Positions 5,315 through 11,850 of a DNA stretch of 20,459 nt are shown one piece after another. The stretch is from a bacterium (lineage in GTDB: Bacteria > Patescibacteriota > Patescibacteriia > Patescibacteriales > GWE2-39-37): positions 1-20,459 of the forward strand of contig JAJYMT010000058.1 in assembly GCA_021786695.1 (NCBI GenBank), in the 5' to 3' direction. Numbering within the stretch: the first letter of the stretch is position 1; each line of letters opens with the position of its first letter. Under the pieces are notes generated by a model that ran no database searches, was not told where the DNA came from, and saw nothing but the letters and a program-made list of their open reading frames with translations. The translations under genes and the position numbers were made by a program.

Positions 5315-6676
5315 TCATTGCAAATTCATCTGGTAGAAGCCGTCTGCCTGTCCGATCGAAGCGGTGAAAAACAAGCTTTTACCGTCTTCGCTCAGGCGCA
5401 AATTGCCGATTTTGGCCAGGGAAATCAATTCCGTCACATTTTGTTTCACCCGCTCGTCAAGCTCGATGATGTTGATCGAATTATCAGTCGAGTAGAGGAC
5501 GTAATTGTCGCTCGGATGCCAGAAAATCTGCCGGATGACGTTGCCCAGCCGCGCGATCAATCTTTTCTGCTTGTTGCCGATATCGAACAGCGTTACTTCA
5601 AAATCATCGGAATAAAACAACTGACTGTCTGAAAGCCATTTGAAATTTTTGATCGGTTCGATGATTTCAGAGACCCTTTTTACCGGTGACAGCGGGTCGA
5701 TCAAAAACAGCCGGCCGCGAACCGCGTCGTACAGATTGATCAGCCGGTGTTCCTGGCTGACGAAGCGGTAGCCGGCGGATTTCGGCAGATCGAGCGAACC
5801 GCGCTTTTCTCCGTTCCGCTCGTAAATATCCAAAACCATTTTCGCGCCGAGATCGGCAATCAGGTAAATTTGGCGCTCCTTGACCAGATAATCGATTATT
5901 TTATAATTTTTTCCGGCTCCCAGGCCGGTAAGTATGGGTTTTATTTCCCGGTTAAGAGAGTCGAAGACCAGGAGCTGATCTTCGGTCCGGCAATAGATCA
6001 GGTTGTCCGCCGCCGCATCGAATTTCAAATCGATCCTGTCGTCACCGATCAATTTCGACAGATCGGAATAATTTTTCGGATCGTCGGCCGAAATCAGGGT
6101 CTTACCGATCAAAAGTTTTTTAGAGTCGGCGGACCAGCCGGCGGTCCGCGCTTTCGGGTCCGCCGGCAGTTTCACGGCCGCGCCATCAGAGAGAGACACC
6201 AGCTGCCAGCCGCGAGCCGAACCGGCCGCGAACCGGCCGTCCGGCGAATAGCTGACGGAAGCAAAGGCGTCTTGCACCAGCAAGAGCGGCAATTCTTTTT
6301 TGAACAGGATTATGTCCTCGGCGTAGGTGGAGGCGCCGGGGTAGATCGAGAGCTTTTTCTGCCAGGGCCAATAGCCGTCGAGTTCGATTTTAACGTCGTA
6401 TTCGCCGGGCTCCATATTTTTTATTTTTGCCGGCGTGGTCAGGGCGGCGTCCTGCTTGCCCAGGAGACGATCGAAAATCGCGGCCTGTTTCTGGCCGTTG
6501 ACGTAGACAAGAGCGCCGCGGGGATTCGAATCCAAAATAAACATACCGGTTTTGACGAATCCGCGTTTGTTCAAACTCAATTGGTAGCCGTTCGCGTAGA
6601 GTATGAGCAGCGGAGTGATGGTCGCGAAGGCGAGGATGAATACGATGTAAAGATAGCGCCGGACCGTAAGGGTCAT
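5315..6676 (-). CDS. Membrane-anchored PEGA-domain protein with beta-propeller-like repeats
   Basis: This 453-residue protein has an N-terminal membrane helix (about 8-27) followed by a PEGA domain (about 46-112). PEGA hallmarks are SNPRGALVYVNG and the closing EPGEYDVKIELDGYWPW. The remainder (about 115-453) contains repeats such as YSPDGRFAAG, GWSADSKKLLIG, FKWLSDSQLFYS, FWHPSDNYVLYS and LRLSEDGKSLFF. This is the WD40/TolB-like 'S-x-D-x-x-x-L' rhythm, so a beta-propeller outside the membrane is expected. PEGA domains occur in surface proteins and may touch the cell wall. The gene follows murA by 26 bases on the same strand, so the two are likely co-transcribed, hinting at an envelope role. 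Function is otherwise unknown. Confidence 0.85.
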   Translation of the reverse strand: MTLTVRRYLYIVFILAFATITPLLILYANGYQLSLNKRGFVKTGMFILDSNPRGALVYVNGQKQAAIFDRLLGKQDAALTTPAKIKNMEPGEYDVKIELDGYWPWQKKLSIYPGASTYAEDIILFKKELPLLLVQDAFASVSYSPDGRFAAGSARGWQLVSLSDGAAVKLPADPKARTAGWSADSKKLLIGKTLISADDPKNYSDLSKLIGDDRIDLKFDAAADNLIYCRTEDQLLVFDSLNREIKPILTGLGAGKNYKIIDYLVKERQIYLIADLGAKMVLDIYERNGEKRGSLDLPKSAGYRFVSQEHRLINLYDAVRGRLFLIDPLSPVKRVSEIIEPIKNFKWLSDSQLFYSDDFEVTLFDIGNKQKRLIARLGNVIRQIFWHPSDNYVLYSTDNSINIIELDERVKQNVTELISLAKIGNLRLSEDGKSLFFTASIGQADGFYQMNLQ

Positions 6677-6702
6677 GAGGGATGGTTGATTAAGAATTAA
6701 AG

Positions 6703-7962
6703 TCAGTCGTCCTGTCTGGTAATGTCCGCGCCGAGCGAACGCAGGCGCTCATCGATCCGCTCATAGCCGCGATCGATCTGATAGATGTTGTCGATTTCGG
6801 TTTTGCCTTCCGCGGTCAGGCCGGCGATGATCATCGCGATACCGGCGCGCAGGTCGGGGCTGGTGAGTTTCCTGCCGTACAGTTTAGAGGGGCCGTTCAC
6901 CACCACCCGGTGCGGATCGCACATAATGATGTCCGCTCCCATCTGGGCGAGCATATCGGTGAAGAGCAGGCGGCGGTCGTAAATGGTTTCATGGATGATC
7001 GCCGAGCCGCGCGCCTGGGTCATGAGGACGGTGTAGGGCGATTGCAGGTCGGTCGGAAAACCGGGGTATTCATGCGTCTTGACGCTATAAGAGGAAATAT
7101 CCGGCGATTTGCGGATCGTCAGATAATCTTTGCCGGCGGAAAATTTGACGCCTATTTTGGAGAAAATGGAAAGCAAGGCCTCCAGATGGGACGGATCGCA
7201 GTCTCTGATGGTGAGTTCGGCTTTAGTCGCGGCGGCCATGATCGCGAAGGTGCCGGCTTCGATCCGATCCGGCATAATGGTGAATTCGCCGGCGGAAATC
7301 CGTTTGACGCCATCGATTACGATGGTGGCCGTACCGGCGCCGGAAATTTTGGCACCCTGGGAGTTTAGGTAGGCGGCTAAAGCCGCAATTTCCGGCTCCA
7401 GGGCGCAGTTTTTCAGGATGGTTTTGCCTTCAGCCAGAACGGCGGCCATCATCAGGGTTTCGGTGCCGGTGACGGAAATGGTTGTAAAAAAATATTCGCC
7501 GCCGGATAATTTATCGGCACGGATCGAATAATAGCCGTCCGCCTCCTCCACTTCTGCTCCCAGCGCGGCAAAGCCCTCCAGAAACAGATCGATCGGCCGC
7601 GTGCCGGCTCCGATGACGCAACCGCCCGGGTGAGGGAAACGAACTTCTCTCATACGGGCGAGTAGCGGGCCGGTGAAAACCACCGAAGCGCGCAGCTTGT
7701 TGGCGGTGGCGGAAATGCGGGAGTCGGTTATGGTTTCGATCCGGATGGTCGCGGAGTCCTGCCCGCGGTCAACCTCGGCTCCGAGCTCCTCGAGCAATTT
7801 GATCGACAGATCGACATCCTGGATCCGCGGCAGGTTTTTTATGGTGATCGGCTCGGCGGAAAGCAGGGCGGCAGGCAAAATTTTCAGGGCCGCGTTTTTC
7901 GCGCCCCTGACGGAGATTTCCCCGGCTAACGGCCGCTGGCCGTTGATAACGAATTTTGGCAT
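6703..7962 (-). CDS. murA: UDP-N-acetylglucosamine 1-carboxyvinyltransferase MurA
   Basis: MurA transfers enolpyruvate from phosphoenolpyruvate to UDP-GlcNAc, the first committed step of peptidoglycan synthesis in the cytoplasm. The 419-residue length is standard. RGAKNAALKI holds the substrate lysine K22. R91 is present in NKLRASV. The catalytic loop PHPGGCVIGAG places the catalytic cysteine exactly at residue 115, so this is the cysteine, fosfomycin-sensitive type rather than the Asp variant. DLQSPYTVLMTQARG and YDRRLLFTDML match the C-terminal half. The gene is first in a minus-strand pair with the PEGA protein and is divergent from the S41 protease. A promoter is visible upstream. Confidence 0.97.
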   Translation of the reverse strand: MPKFVINGQRPLAGEISVRGAKNAALKILPAALLSAEPITIKNLPRIQDVDLSIKLLEELGAEVDRGQDSATIRIETITDSRISATANKLRASVVFTGPLLARMREVRFPHPGGCVIGAGTRPIDLFLEGFAALGAEVEEADGYYSIRADKLSGGEYFFTTISVTGTETLMMAAVLAEGKTILKNCALEPEIAALAAYLNSQGAKISGAGTATIVIDGVKRISAGEFTIMPDRIEAGTFAIMAAATKAELTIRDCDPSHLEALLSIFSKIGVKFSAGKDYLTIRKSPDISSYSVKTHEYPGFPTDLQSPYTVLMTQARGSAIIHETIYDRRLLFTDMLAQMGADIIMCDPHRVVVNGPSKLYGRKLTSPDLRAGIAMIIAGLTAEGKTEIDNIYQIDRGYERIDERLRSLGADITRQDD

Positions 7963-7981
7963 AAATAATCAGATTGATACT

Positions 7982-8010
7982 ATTTTAGCTTAAATCCGAT
8001 AAACATTCAA
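7982..8010 (-). promoter_or_regulatory. murA promoter
   Basis: On the minus strand TTGAAT (8010-8005) and TAAAAT (7987-7982) are separated by exactly 17 bases. The -10 box ends 19 bases before the murA ATG at 7962, giving a short leader without a Shine-Dalgarno site. Confidence 0.55.
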
Positions 8011-8031
8011 GCAATTTATCCGGCATCCAAG

Positions 8032-8060
8032 TTGCCCAAATATCGGAATCGTGGTACAAT
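8032..8060 (+). promoter_or_regulatory. Promoter of the S41 protease gene
   Basis: TTGCCC (8032-8037) and TACAAT (8055-8060) have a 17-base spacer, and TGG directly before the -10 box gives an extended TGnTACAAT form. Transcription would start near 8067, leaving a leader of about 80 bases that contains a hairpin. Confidence 0.6.
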
Positions 8061-8102
8061 CTGAAGGAGTCAAAAGACGAATTTTTTATTAAATCAGCGG
8101 CA

Positions 8103-8140
8103 ATTGTCGGCAGCCGAAGATTTTTAGCCGAACCGACAAT
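8103..8140 (+). promoter_or_regulatory. Leader hairpin just upstream of the S41 protease start
   Basis: ATTGTCGG (8103-8110) pairs perfectly with CCGACAAT (8133-8140) around a 22-base loop that contains AGCCGAA twice (8112-8118 and 8126-8132). The stem ends 5 bases before the ATG and no T run follows directly, so it is not a terminator. It may affect translation initiation. Confidence 0.45.
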
Positions 8141-8145
8141 AAATT

Positions 8146-9441
8146 ATGCGCAATATATTTTCTAAAAGTATGGATGGTGAAAAAATTCGCAAGCATCCGG
8201 CCAAGACAGTCGCGCGAATTTTTTTAATTTTGGTTCTGCTCGGTCTGTCATTTTCCGCCGGTCTGGTTTTTGCCAATCGCAACGGGATAATCGCCGATCT
8301 AGCGAAGAAGGAATCAGCCCTTACCGGCCAGGTGATCGGCAAATACCAGAAAAATGCCGGTGATCGCCTGTCCAAAGACGTCGACTTCAATCTGTTCTGG
8401 CAGGTCTGGGATCTTCTGCACAAGGATTTCGTCAAAAAAGACAAACTCAACGAAAAAGAACTTTTTTACGGGGCGATACACGGCATGGTGGCGGCTGCCG
8501 GCGACCCCTATACCGTATTCATGAACCCGAAGGTGGCCGCGGAATTCGATAGCGACCTGGCCGGCACCTTTGAAGGCATCGGAGCGGAAATCGGCATCAA
8601 AAAGGGCGAACTGACGGTGATCGCGCCGCTGCCCGAAACGCCGGCGGAAAAAGCCGGTCTGCGCGCCGGAGACAAGATCATATCGATCAACAACGAATCG
8701 ACCGTCGGCATGACAGTCGAGCAGGCGGTTTCAAAAATTCGCGGCCCGAAGAACAGCCAGGTGGTGCTGAAGATCTTCCGCCAGGATTTCGACCAGCCCA
8801 AGGATTTCAAAATCGCGCGGGACGTGATTACGGTTAAGAGCGTCAGGACCGAGGCCCGCAAGGACGGCATCTTCGTCATCACCATCACCAATTTCAATAA
8901 TGACACCGAACAACTGTTCGCCAAGGCGGCCAGCCAGGCGGTCGAGGCGAACCCGAAGGGCATCATCCTCGACCTGCGGAATAACCCCGGCGGTTATCTG
9001 GACACGGCGATCGAGGTGGCGAGCCGCTGGATCGAAGACGGGATCGTGGTGACGGAAAAATTCAGCGACCAAAAGAAGAACGAATATCTGGCCCGCGGGT
9101 TAGCCCGACTGAAGGATTTTCCGACCATAGTGTTAATCAACCAGGGCAGCGCCTCCGCTTCCGAAATCGTGGCCGGAGCGCTGCAGGACACCGGCAAGGC
9201 GAAATTGGTCGGCAAGCAGAGCTTCGGCAAGGGTTCGGTGCAGATTCTGGAAAATTTGAGCGACGGCTCGTCGATCAAGATTACGGTGGCGCAATGGCTC
9301 ACGCCCAAGGGCAACAATATCAACGAGCAAGGGATCAAACCGGACGTGGAGGTGGATCTGACCGAAAAGGACTATGAGGCCGGAAAAGACCCGCAGCTGG
9401 ACAAGGCAGTGGAGATGCTCACGGTTAAAAATTCAAAATGA
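8146..9441 (+). CDS. S41 family C-terminal processing protease (CtpA-like) with PDZ domain
   Basis: This 431-residue serine protease acts outside the membrane on unfolded or tagged C-termini. An N-terminal membrane anchor lies at about 22-43. DPYTVFMNP and a PDZ domain (about 140-225, including the hinge GIGAEIGIKKGELTVIAPLPETPAEKAGLRAGDKI written here only in part: APLPETPAEKAGLRAGDKI) follow. The S41 core has ILDLRNNPGG, then GSASASE with the nucleophile S337, and GKQSFGKGSVQ with the general base K362. The 25-residue spacing is as in the family. The tail QWLTPKGNNINEQGIKPDVEV is standard. I kept the ATG at 8146; ATG 8170 is an alternative. The last residues (KNSK) are encoded by an AT-rich repeat word that continues past the stop, so the C-terminus may have been remodelled. 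Confidence 0.95.
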   Translation: MRNIFSKSMDGEKIRKHPAKTVARIFLILVLLGLSFSAGLVFANRNGIIADLAKKESALTGQVIGKYQKNAGDRLSKDVDFNLFWQVWDLLHKDFVKKDKLNEKELFYGAIHGMVAAAGDPYTVFMNPKVAAEFDSDLAGTFEGIGAEIGIKKGELTVIAPLPETPAEKAGLRAGDKIISINNESTVGMTVEQAVSKIRGPKNSQVVLKIFRQDFDQPKDFKIARDVITVKSVRTEARKDGIFVITITNFNNDTEQLFAKAASQAVEANPKGIILDLRNNPGGYLDTAIEVASRWIEDGIVVTEKFSDQKKNEYLARGLARLKDFPTIVLINQGSASASEIVAGALQDTGKAKLVGKQSFGKGSVQILENLSDGSSIKITVAQWLTPKGNNINEQGIKPDVEVDLTEKDYEAGKDPQLDKAVEMLTVKNSK

Positions 9442-9470
9442 AAAGTTCAAAGTTAAAAGTTAAAGAAACA

Positions 9471-9501
9471 AAAACCCCCCTGAAAATCAGGGGGGTTTTT
9501 T
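9471..9501. terminator. Bidirectional intrinsic terminator between the S41 protease and rpmA
   Basis: AAAACCCCCCTGA (9471-9483) pairs with TCAGGGGGGTTTT (9487-9499) around an AAA loop, with T runs in both reading directions. It ends both the plus-strand protease gene and the minus-strand rpmA gene. Confidence 0.92.
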
Positions 9502-9510
9502 GTTAAAAAA

Positions 9511-9795
9511 TTATTTTTTTTGCGGTTCGACGTTCACGATCTTGGCCCATTTCTGGTGGCCGGTAAAAGCGGTAATCTTGCGGTTAGTGAAATTTACGAT
9601 TCCCGCCGCGACCGCGAACAGGGTGTCATCCTTGCCTCGCTTGACGTTTTTGCCGGCTCGATATTTGGTGCCGCGCTGTCTCACGATGATAGAACCGGCT
9701 CTAGCCGCCTCGCCAGCGTATAGCTTGATTCCCAAGCGTTGGCTTTGCGATTCGCGACCCAAGGATGTGGAGCCGGCCGATTTCTTGTGTGCCAT
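9511..9795 (-). CDS. rpmA: 50S ribosomal protein bL27
   Basis: bL27 lies near the peptidyl-transferase centre of the large ribosomal subunit. The 94-residue protein starts MAHKKSAGST, followed by GRESQSQRLGIKLYAGE, IIVRQRGTKYRAGKNV and GKDDTLFAV, the standard order. The N-terminus begins directly with MAHKK, so there is no cleavable Firmicutes-type extension. The core GSTSLGRES differs from the common GSTRNGRDS but is acceptable. Usually rpmA follows rplU; here no rplU is adjacent and the gene stands alone between its own promoter and a terminator. Confidence 0.97.
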   Translation of the reverse strand: MAHKKSAGSTSLGRESQSQRLGIKLYAGEAARAGSIIVRQRGTKYRAGKNVKRGKDDTLFAVAAGIVNFTNRKITAFTGHQKWAKIVNVEPQKK

Positions 9796-9850
9796 AACGG
9801 ATTATAATTTATTAAAGAAAAACAGCTTTTGCGAGCCATTTTATGATTTT

Positions 9851-9879
9851 AATCTAACATAAGGACGGGGAAGTGTCAA
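9851..9879 (-). promoter_or_regulatory. rpmA promoter
   Basis: On the minus strand TTGACA (9879-9874) and TAGATT (9856-9851) are separated by 17 bases. The leader to the ATG at 9795 would be roughly 50 bases. Its -35 box lies 3 bases from the -35 box of the opposite promoter. Confidence 0.65.
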
Positions 9880-9882
9880 TAT

Positions 9883-9910
9883 TTGACATCTTTCCACCAT
9901 ATGATATATT
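9883..9910 (+). promoter_or_regulatory. Promoter of the Rrf2 regulator operon
   Basis: A consensus TTGACA (9883-9888) is followed after 16 bases by TATATT (9905-9910). A perfect TATAAT at 9911-9916 is also present but would need a 22-base spacer. The predicted start (near 9917) falls inside the dyad at 9914-9938, so a bound repressor would block it. Confidence 0.65.
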
Positions 9911-9913
9911 TAT

Positions 9914-9938
9914 AATACCTACTAATTTAGTTGGTATT
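9914..9938. promoter_or_regulatory. Dyad operator, probably autoregulatory for the Rrf2/IscR-like protein
   Basis: A 25-bp dyad, AATACCTACTAA - T - TTAGTTGGTATT, has 11 of 12 arm positions symmetric. The ATACC...GGTAT ends and ACT...AGT inner arms resemble the ATA/GACT...AGTC/TAT plan of E. coli IscR type 1 sites, but are 2 bp shorter. It lies over the predicted transcription start and 13 bases before the regulator's ATG, the usual place for an autorepressor. Confidence 0.65.
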
Positions 9939-9951
9939 TTATTTTAACTTG

Positions 9952-10359
9952 ATGAAATTTTCCACTAGATCAACTTACGGCTTGAAAGCGATCGTAAATT
10001 TGGCGCGACACCCCAGAGATGAGCGGGTGCCGCTTTCTGCTATCGCCAGAGAAGAAAATATTTCCTCGGGGTATCTGGAGCGGATCTTTTCGCTCCTGAA
10101 GGCCTCGAAGATAGTGACGGCGGGCAAGGGATCGGCCGGCGGCTATCGGCTGGCAAAAGACCCGCGCCAAATCAGCGCCTATGAGATCGTCAGGTCGCTC
10201 GAGGGCAAGAACAAGCTGTTTTATTGCTTCGATGACGCGGGGAAGGTTTTTTGCAGCAAGGCCTGCGACTGCGGCGCGAATAAGGCCTTGCACAAAGTCG
10301 AGGCGGAGATCAACGGCGCTTTGCTAAAACTCAAGCTAAGTTCCTTAATTAAGATTTGA
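9952..10359 (+). CDS. Rrf2 family transcriptional regulator (IscR-like, putative Fe-S sensor)
   Basis: This 135-residue DNA-binding protein has the Rrf2 start MKFSTRSTYGLKAIVNLA and a winged helix: SAIAREENISSGYLERIFS (29-47, recognition helix) and the wing GKGSAGGYRLAKDP (58-71). Four cysteines, C92, C101, C105 and C107, lie after the dimer helix. IscR has three cysteines and a histidine in this area, so an Fe-S cluster is plausible though the spacing differs. I chose ATG 9952 over an in-frame TTG at 9931, which would overlap the operator. An L,D-transpeptidase gene starts immediately after its stop, and Fe-S assembly genes lie just beyond. It likely represses its own operon and responds to iron, oxidants or nitric oxide. 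Confidence 0.9.
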   Translation: MKFSTRSTYGLKAIVNLARHPRDERVPLSAIAREENISSGYLERIFSLLKASKIVTAGKGSAGGYRLAKDPRQISAYEIVRSLEGKNKLFYCFDDAGKVFCSKACDCGANKALHKVEAEINGALLKLKLSSLIKI

Positions 10360-10947
10360 ATGAAGCACGCGGCCGTCGCCATTTTAACGATATTTCTTCT
10401 TTTAATTTCCTTGCCGGCCAGGGCGGCCGACTTGGACAGCGATAACGACGGGCTTTCCGATCTCCTGGAAGCGAAATTCAAGACCGACCCGCAGAACGCC
10501 GATACCGACGGCGACGGCTTCTCGGACGGGCTGGAGGTGCAAAACGGCTATGACCCGCTTTCGAAGAATCCGGCCAAATTGCCGAAACGCATCGAAATAG
10601 ACACTAAGAAGCAGGAGCTAAGTTATTTTTTAAGCGACGTCGAGTTAGATGCCTTTCCCGTTTCCACCGGCAAACGTTCGACGCCGACCCCCAAGGGATC
10701 GTTTAAAATTGATGCCAAGGCGCCGCGCGCCTGGTCAAAGCCGTATAAACTATGGATGCCGTACTGGATGAGTTTATCTAACGGCAAATTCGGCATCCAT
10801 GAACTGCCGGAATGGCCGGCCGGCAAAAAGGAAGGCGCCACTCATCTCGGTACACCGGTCTCGCACGGCTGCATCCGCCTCGGGGTAGGTCCGGCTAAAT
10901 TGCTGTATAATTGGGCGGAGATCGGGACTAGGGTTATAATTAATTAA
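10360..10947 (+). CDS. Secreted L,D-transpeptidase (YkuD) with calcium-binding type 3 repeats
   Basis: This 195-residue exported enzyme would form 3-3 peptidoglycan cross-links or attach proteins to the wall. A signal peptide spans about 1-22 (LLLISLPARA). Two Asp-rich thrombospondin type 3 loops follow: DLDSDNDGLSD (24-34) and DTDGDGFSDGLE (48-59), expected to bind calcium. The YkuD domain (about 75-195) has TPTPKGSF, FGIHELPEW with H147, and the catalytic motif SHGCIRLG with H169 and C171. The ATG follows the regulator's TGA with no intervening base, so translation is coupled. Placing a wall cross-linker directly under an Rrf2 regulator is unusual. Catalytic residues are intact. Confidence 0.93.
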   Translation: MKHAAVAILTIFLLLISLPARAADLDSDNDGLSDLLEAKFKTDPQNADTDGDGFSDGLEVQNGYDPLSKNPAKLPKRIEIDTKKQELSYFLSDVELDAFPVSTGKRSTPTPKGSFKIDAKAPRAWSKPYKLWMPYWMSLSNGKFGIHELPEWPAGKKEGATHLGTPVSHGCIRLGVGPAKLLYNWAEIGTRVIIN

Positions 10948-11060
10948 TCATAAAGTCTAAATTATAAATTTTAAATGAATTTTAAATAGCTAAATGAATA
11001 ATTGTAATGCTCAAAATAAATTTAATTTAAAATTTCAAATTTAGCCTTTATACTTATAAT
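10948..11060 (+). repeat. AT-rich low-complexity intergenic spacer before iscU
   Basis: This spacer is made of recurring words such as AAATTTAA, TAAATGAAT and AAATTTCAAATTTA that fold back on each other. TATAAT at 11055-11060 touches the iscU ATG, too close to serve as a normal -10 box. I see no gene and no clear promoter or terminator in it, so iscU may be read from the upstream operon or from an unrecognised promoter. Confidence 0.5.
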
Positions 11061-11468
11061 ATGATATATTCCCCAAAAGTATTAAAACACTTCAAAAACC
11101 CCCACAACCAGGGGGTGATCAAGAATGCCGACGCGATCGGCCAGGAGGGCAACCCGACCTGCGGCGACGTGATGCGGATATATCTCAAGGTGGGCGAGAA
11201 GAAATCCGGCAAGGCAAAGACGGCGAAAAGCGAGCCGTTCATCAAAGAGATCAAGTTCGAGACCTTGGGTTGCGCCGCCGCGATCGCGGTTTCCTCGGCC
11301 ATGACGGATCTAGCCAAGGGCAAGACCTTCAAGGAGGCGATGCGTCTGACAAAAGACAAGATCGTCAAGGATCTGGGAGGCCTGCCGCCGGTCAAGGTGC
11401 ACTGCTCGATGCTGGGCCTCGACGCTTTGCACCAGGCGATTAAAAATTACGAGTTAAAAAAACGGTAA
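11061..11468 (+). CDS. iscU: Iron-sulfur cluster assembly scaffold IscU / NifU N-terminal type
   Basis: IscU holds a nascent Fe-S cluster built from sulfur delivered by the cysteine desulfurase encoded downstream. The 135-residue protein begins MIYSPKVLKHFKNPHNQG. The three ligand cysteines are C34 (GNPTCGD, with D36), C71 (ETLGCAAAIA) and C115 (VHCSMLG). LPPVK (108-112) matches the motif bound by the HscA chaperone in classical IscU. Residues about 46-60 (EKKSGKAKTAKSEPF) form a charged extra loop between two strands. All key residues are present. The C-terminal end (IKNYELKKR) is encoded by an AT-rich word like those in nearby spacers. It leads a plus-strand group with the Nfu and desulfurase genes. 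Confidence 0.95.
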   Translation: MIYSPKVLKHFKNPHNQGVIKNADAIGQEGNPTCGDVMRIYLKVGEKKSGKAKTAKSEPFIKEIKFETLGCAAAIAVSSAMTDLAKGKTFKEAMRLTKDKIVKDLGGLPPVKVHCSMLGLDALHQAIKNYELKKR

Positions 11469-11488
11469 ATAATAATTACTATAAATAT

Positions 11489-11713
11489 ATGGTAGATAAG
11501 ATCAAGAGGACATTGGAAAAGATCCGGCCGGCGCTGCTGGCGGACGGCGGCGACGTGCATTTCGTCAAATACGACGAAAAGACCGGCACCCTGAAGGTCG
11601 AATTGATGGGCCGTTGCGCGCACTGTCCAATGTCAACCATCACTTTGAAGCAGGGTATCGAGGCGGAGATCAAAAAAGCCGTTCCAAAAGTAAAAAAAGT
11701 TATAGCGGTCTAG
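11489..11713 (+). CDS. NifU C-terminal domain / Nfu-type Fe-S carrier
   Basis: This 74-residue protein is a stand-alone NifU C-terminal (Nfu) domain, which carries a Fe-S cluster to target proteins. RPALLADGGDV (13-23) and the C-x-x-C motif C43-A-H-C46 within RCAHCPMSTITLKQGIE are the family hallmarks. The normal domain size is about 70-80 residues, so it is complete. It lies 20 bases after iscU, so the two halves of a NifU-like protein are encoded separately here. No Shine-Dalgarno site is visible. Confidence 0.95.
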   Translation: MVDKIKRTLEKIRPALLADGGDVHFVKYDEKTGTLKVELMGRCAHCPMSTITLKQGIEAEIKKAVPKVKKVIAV

Positions 11714-11850
11714 TCAAAGGAATTTTCAATGATCAATTTACGATTTTCAATAAATTTTCAATGACTAAATTTTTTTTACGCATCAAATTAAAAATTGTAA
11801 ATTCAATGTAAATTGATTATTGTAAATTGAAAATTATTTAACTCAAAAAC
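11714..11850 (+). repeat. AT-rich low-complexity spacer before the cysteine desulfurase gene
   Basis: The spacer repeats words such as TCAATTTAC, GTAAATTGA and AAATTTTCAATGA in both orientations (for example GATCAATTTAC near 11730 and GTAAATTGATT near 11810). It looks like decayed dispersed repeat material. No gene or convincing promoter was seen. Confidence 0.5.

Noticed and set aside
4728..5318. 196-codon minus-strand open frame over galU
   Set aside because: It lies across a clear GalU gene and the terminator, and its translation resembles nothing known.
5747..6700. Long open frame (317 codons) on the plus strand opposite the PEGA gene
   Set aside because: It is antisense to a well-supported gene, has no recognisable motif, and its composition is what the complement of the real frame gives.
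10357..10362. Possible TGA recoding as in Gracilibacteria or SR1
   Set aside because: TGA ends the regulator exactly before the next ATG and forms ATGA overlaps between pilin genes, so it acts as a stop.
11055..11060. TATAAT immediately before the iscU ATG as a promoter
   Set aside because: Transcription would start inside the gene and no -35 box is placed correctly.
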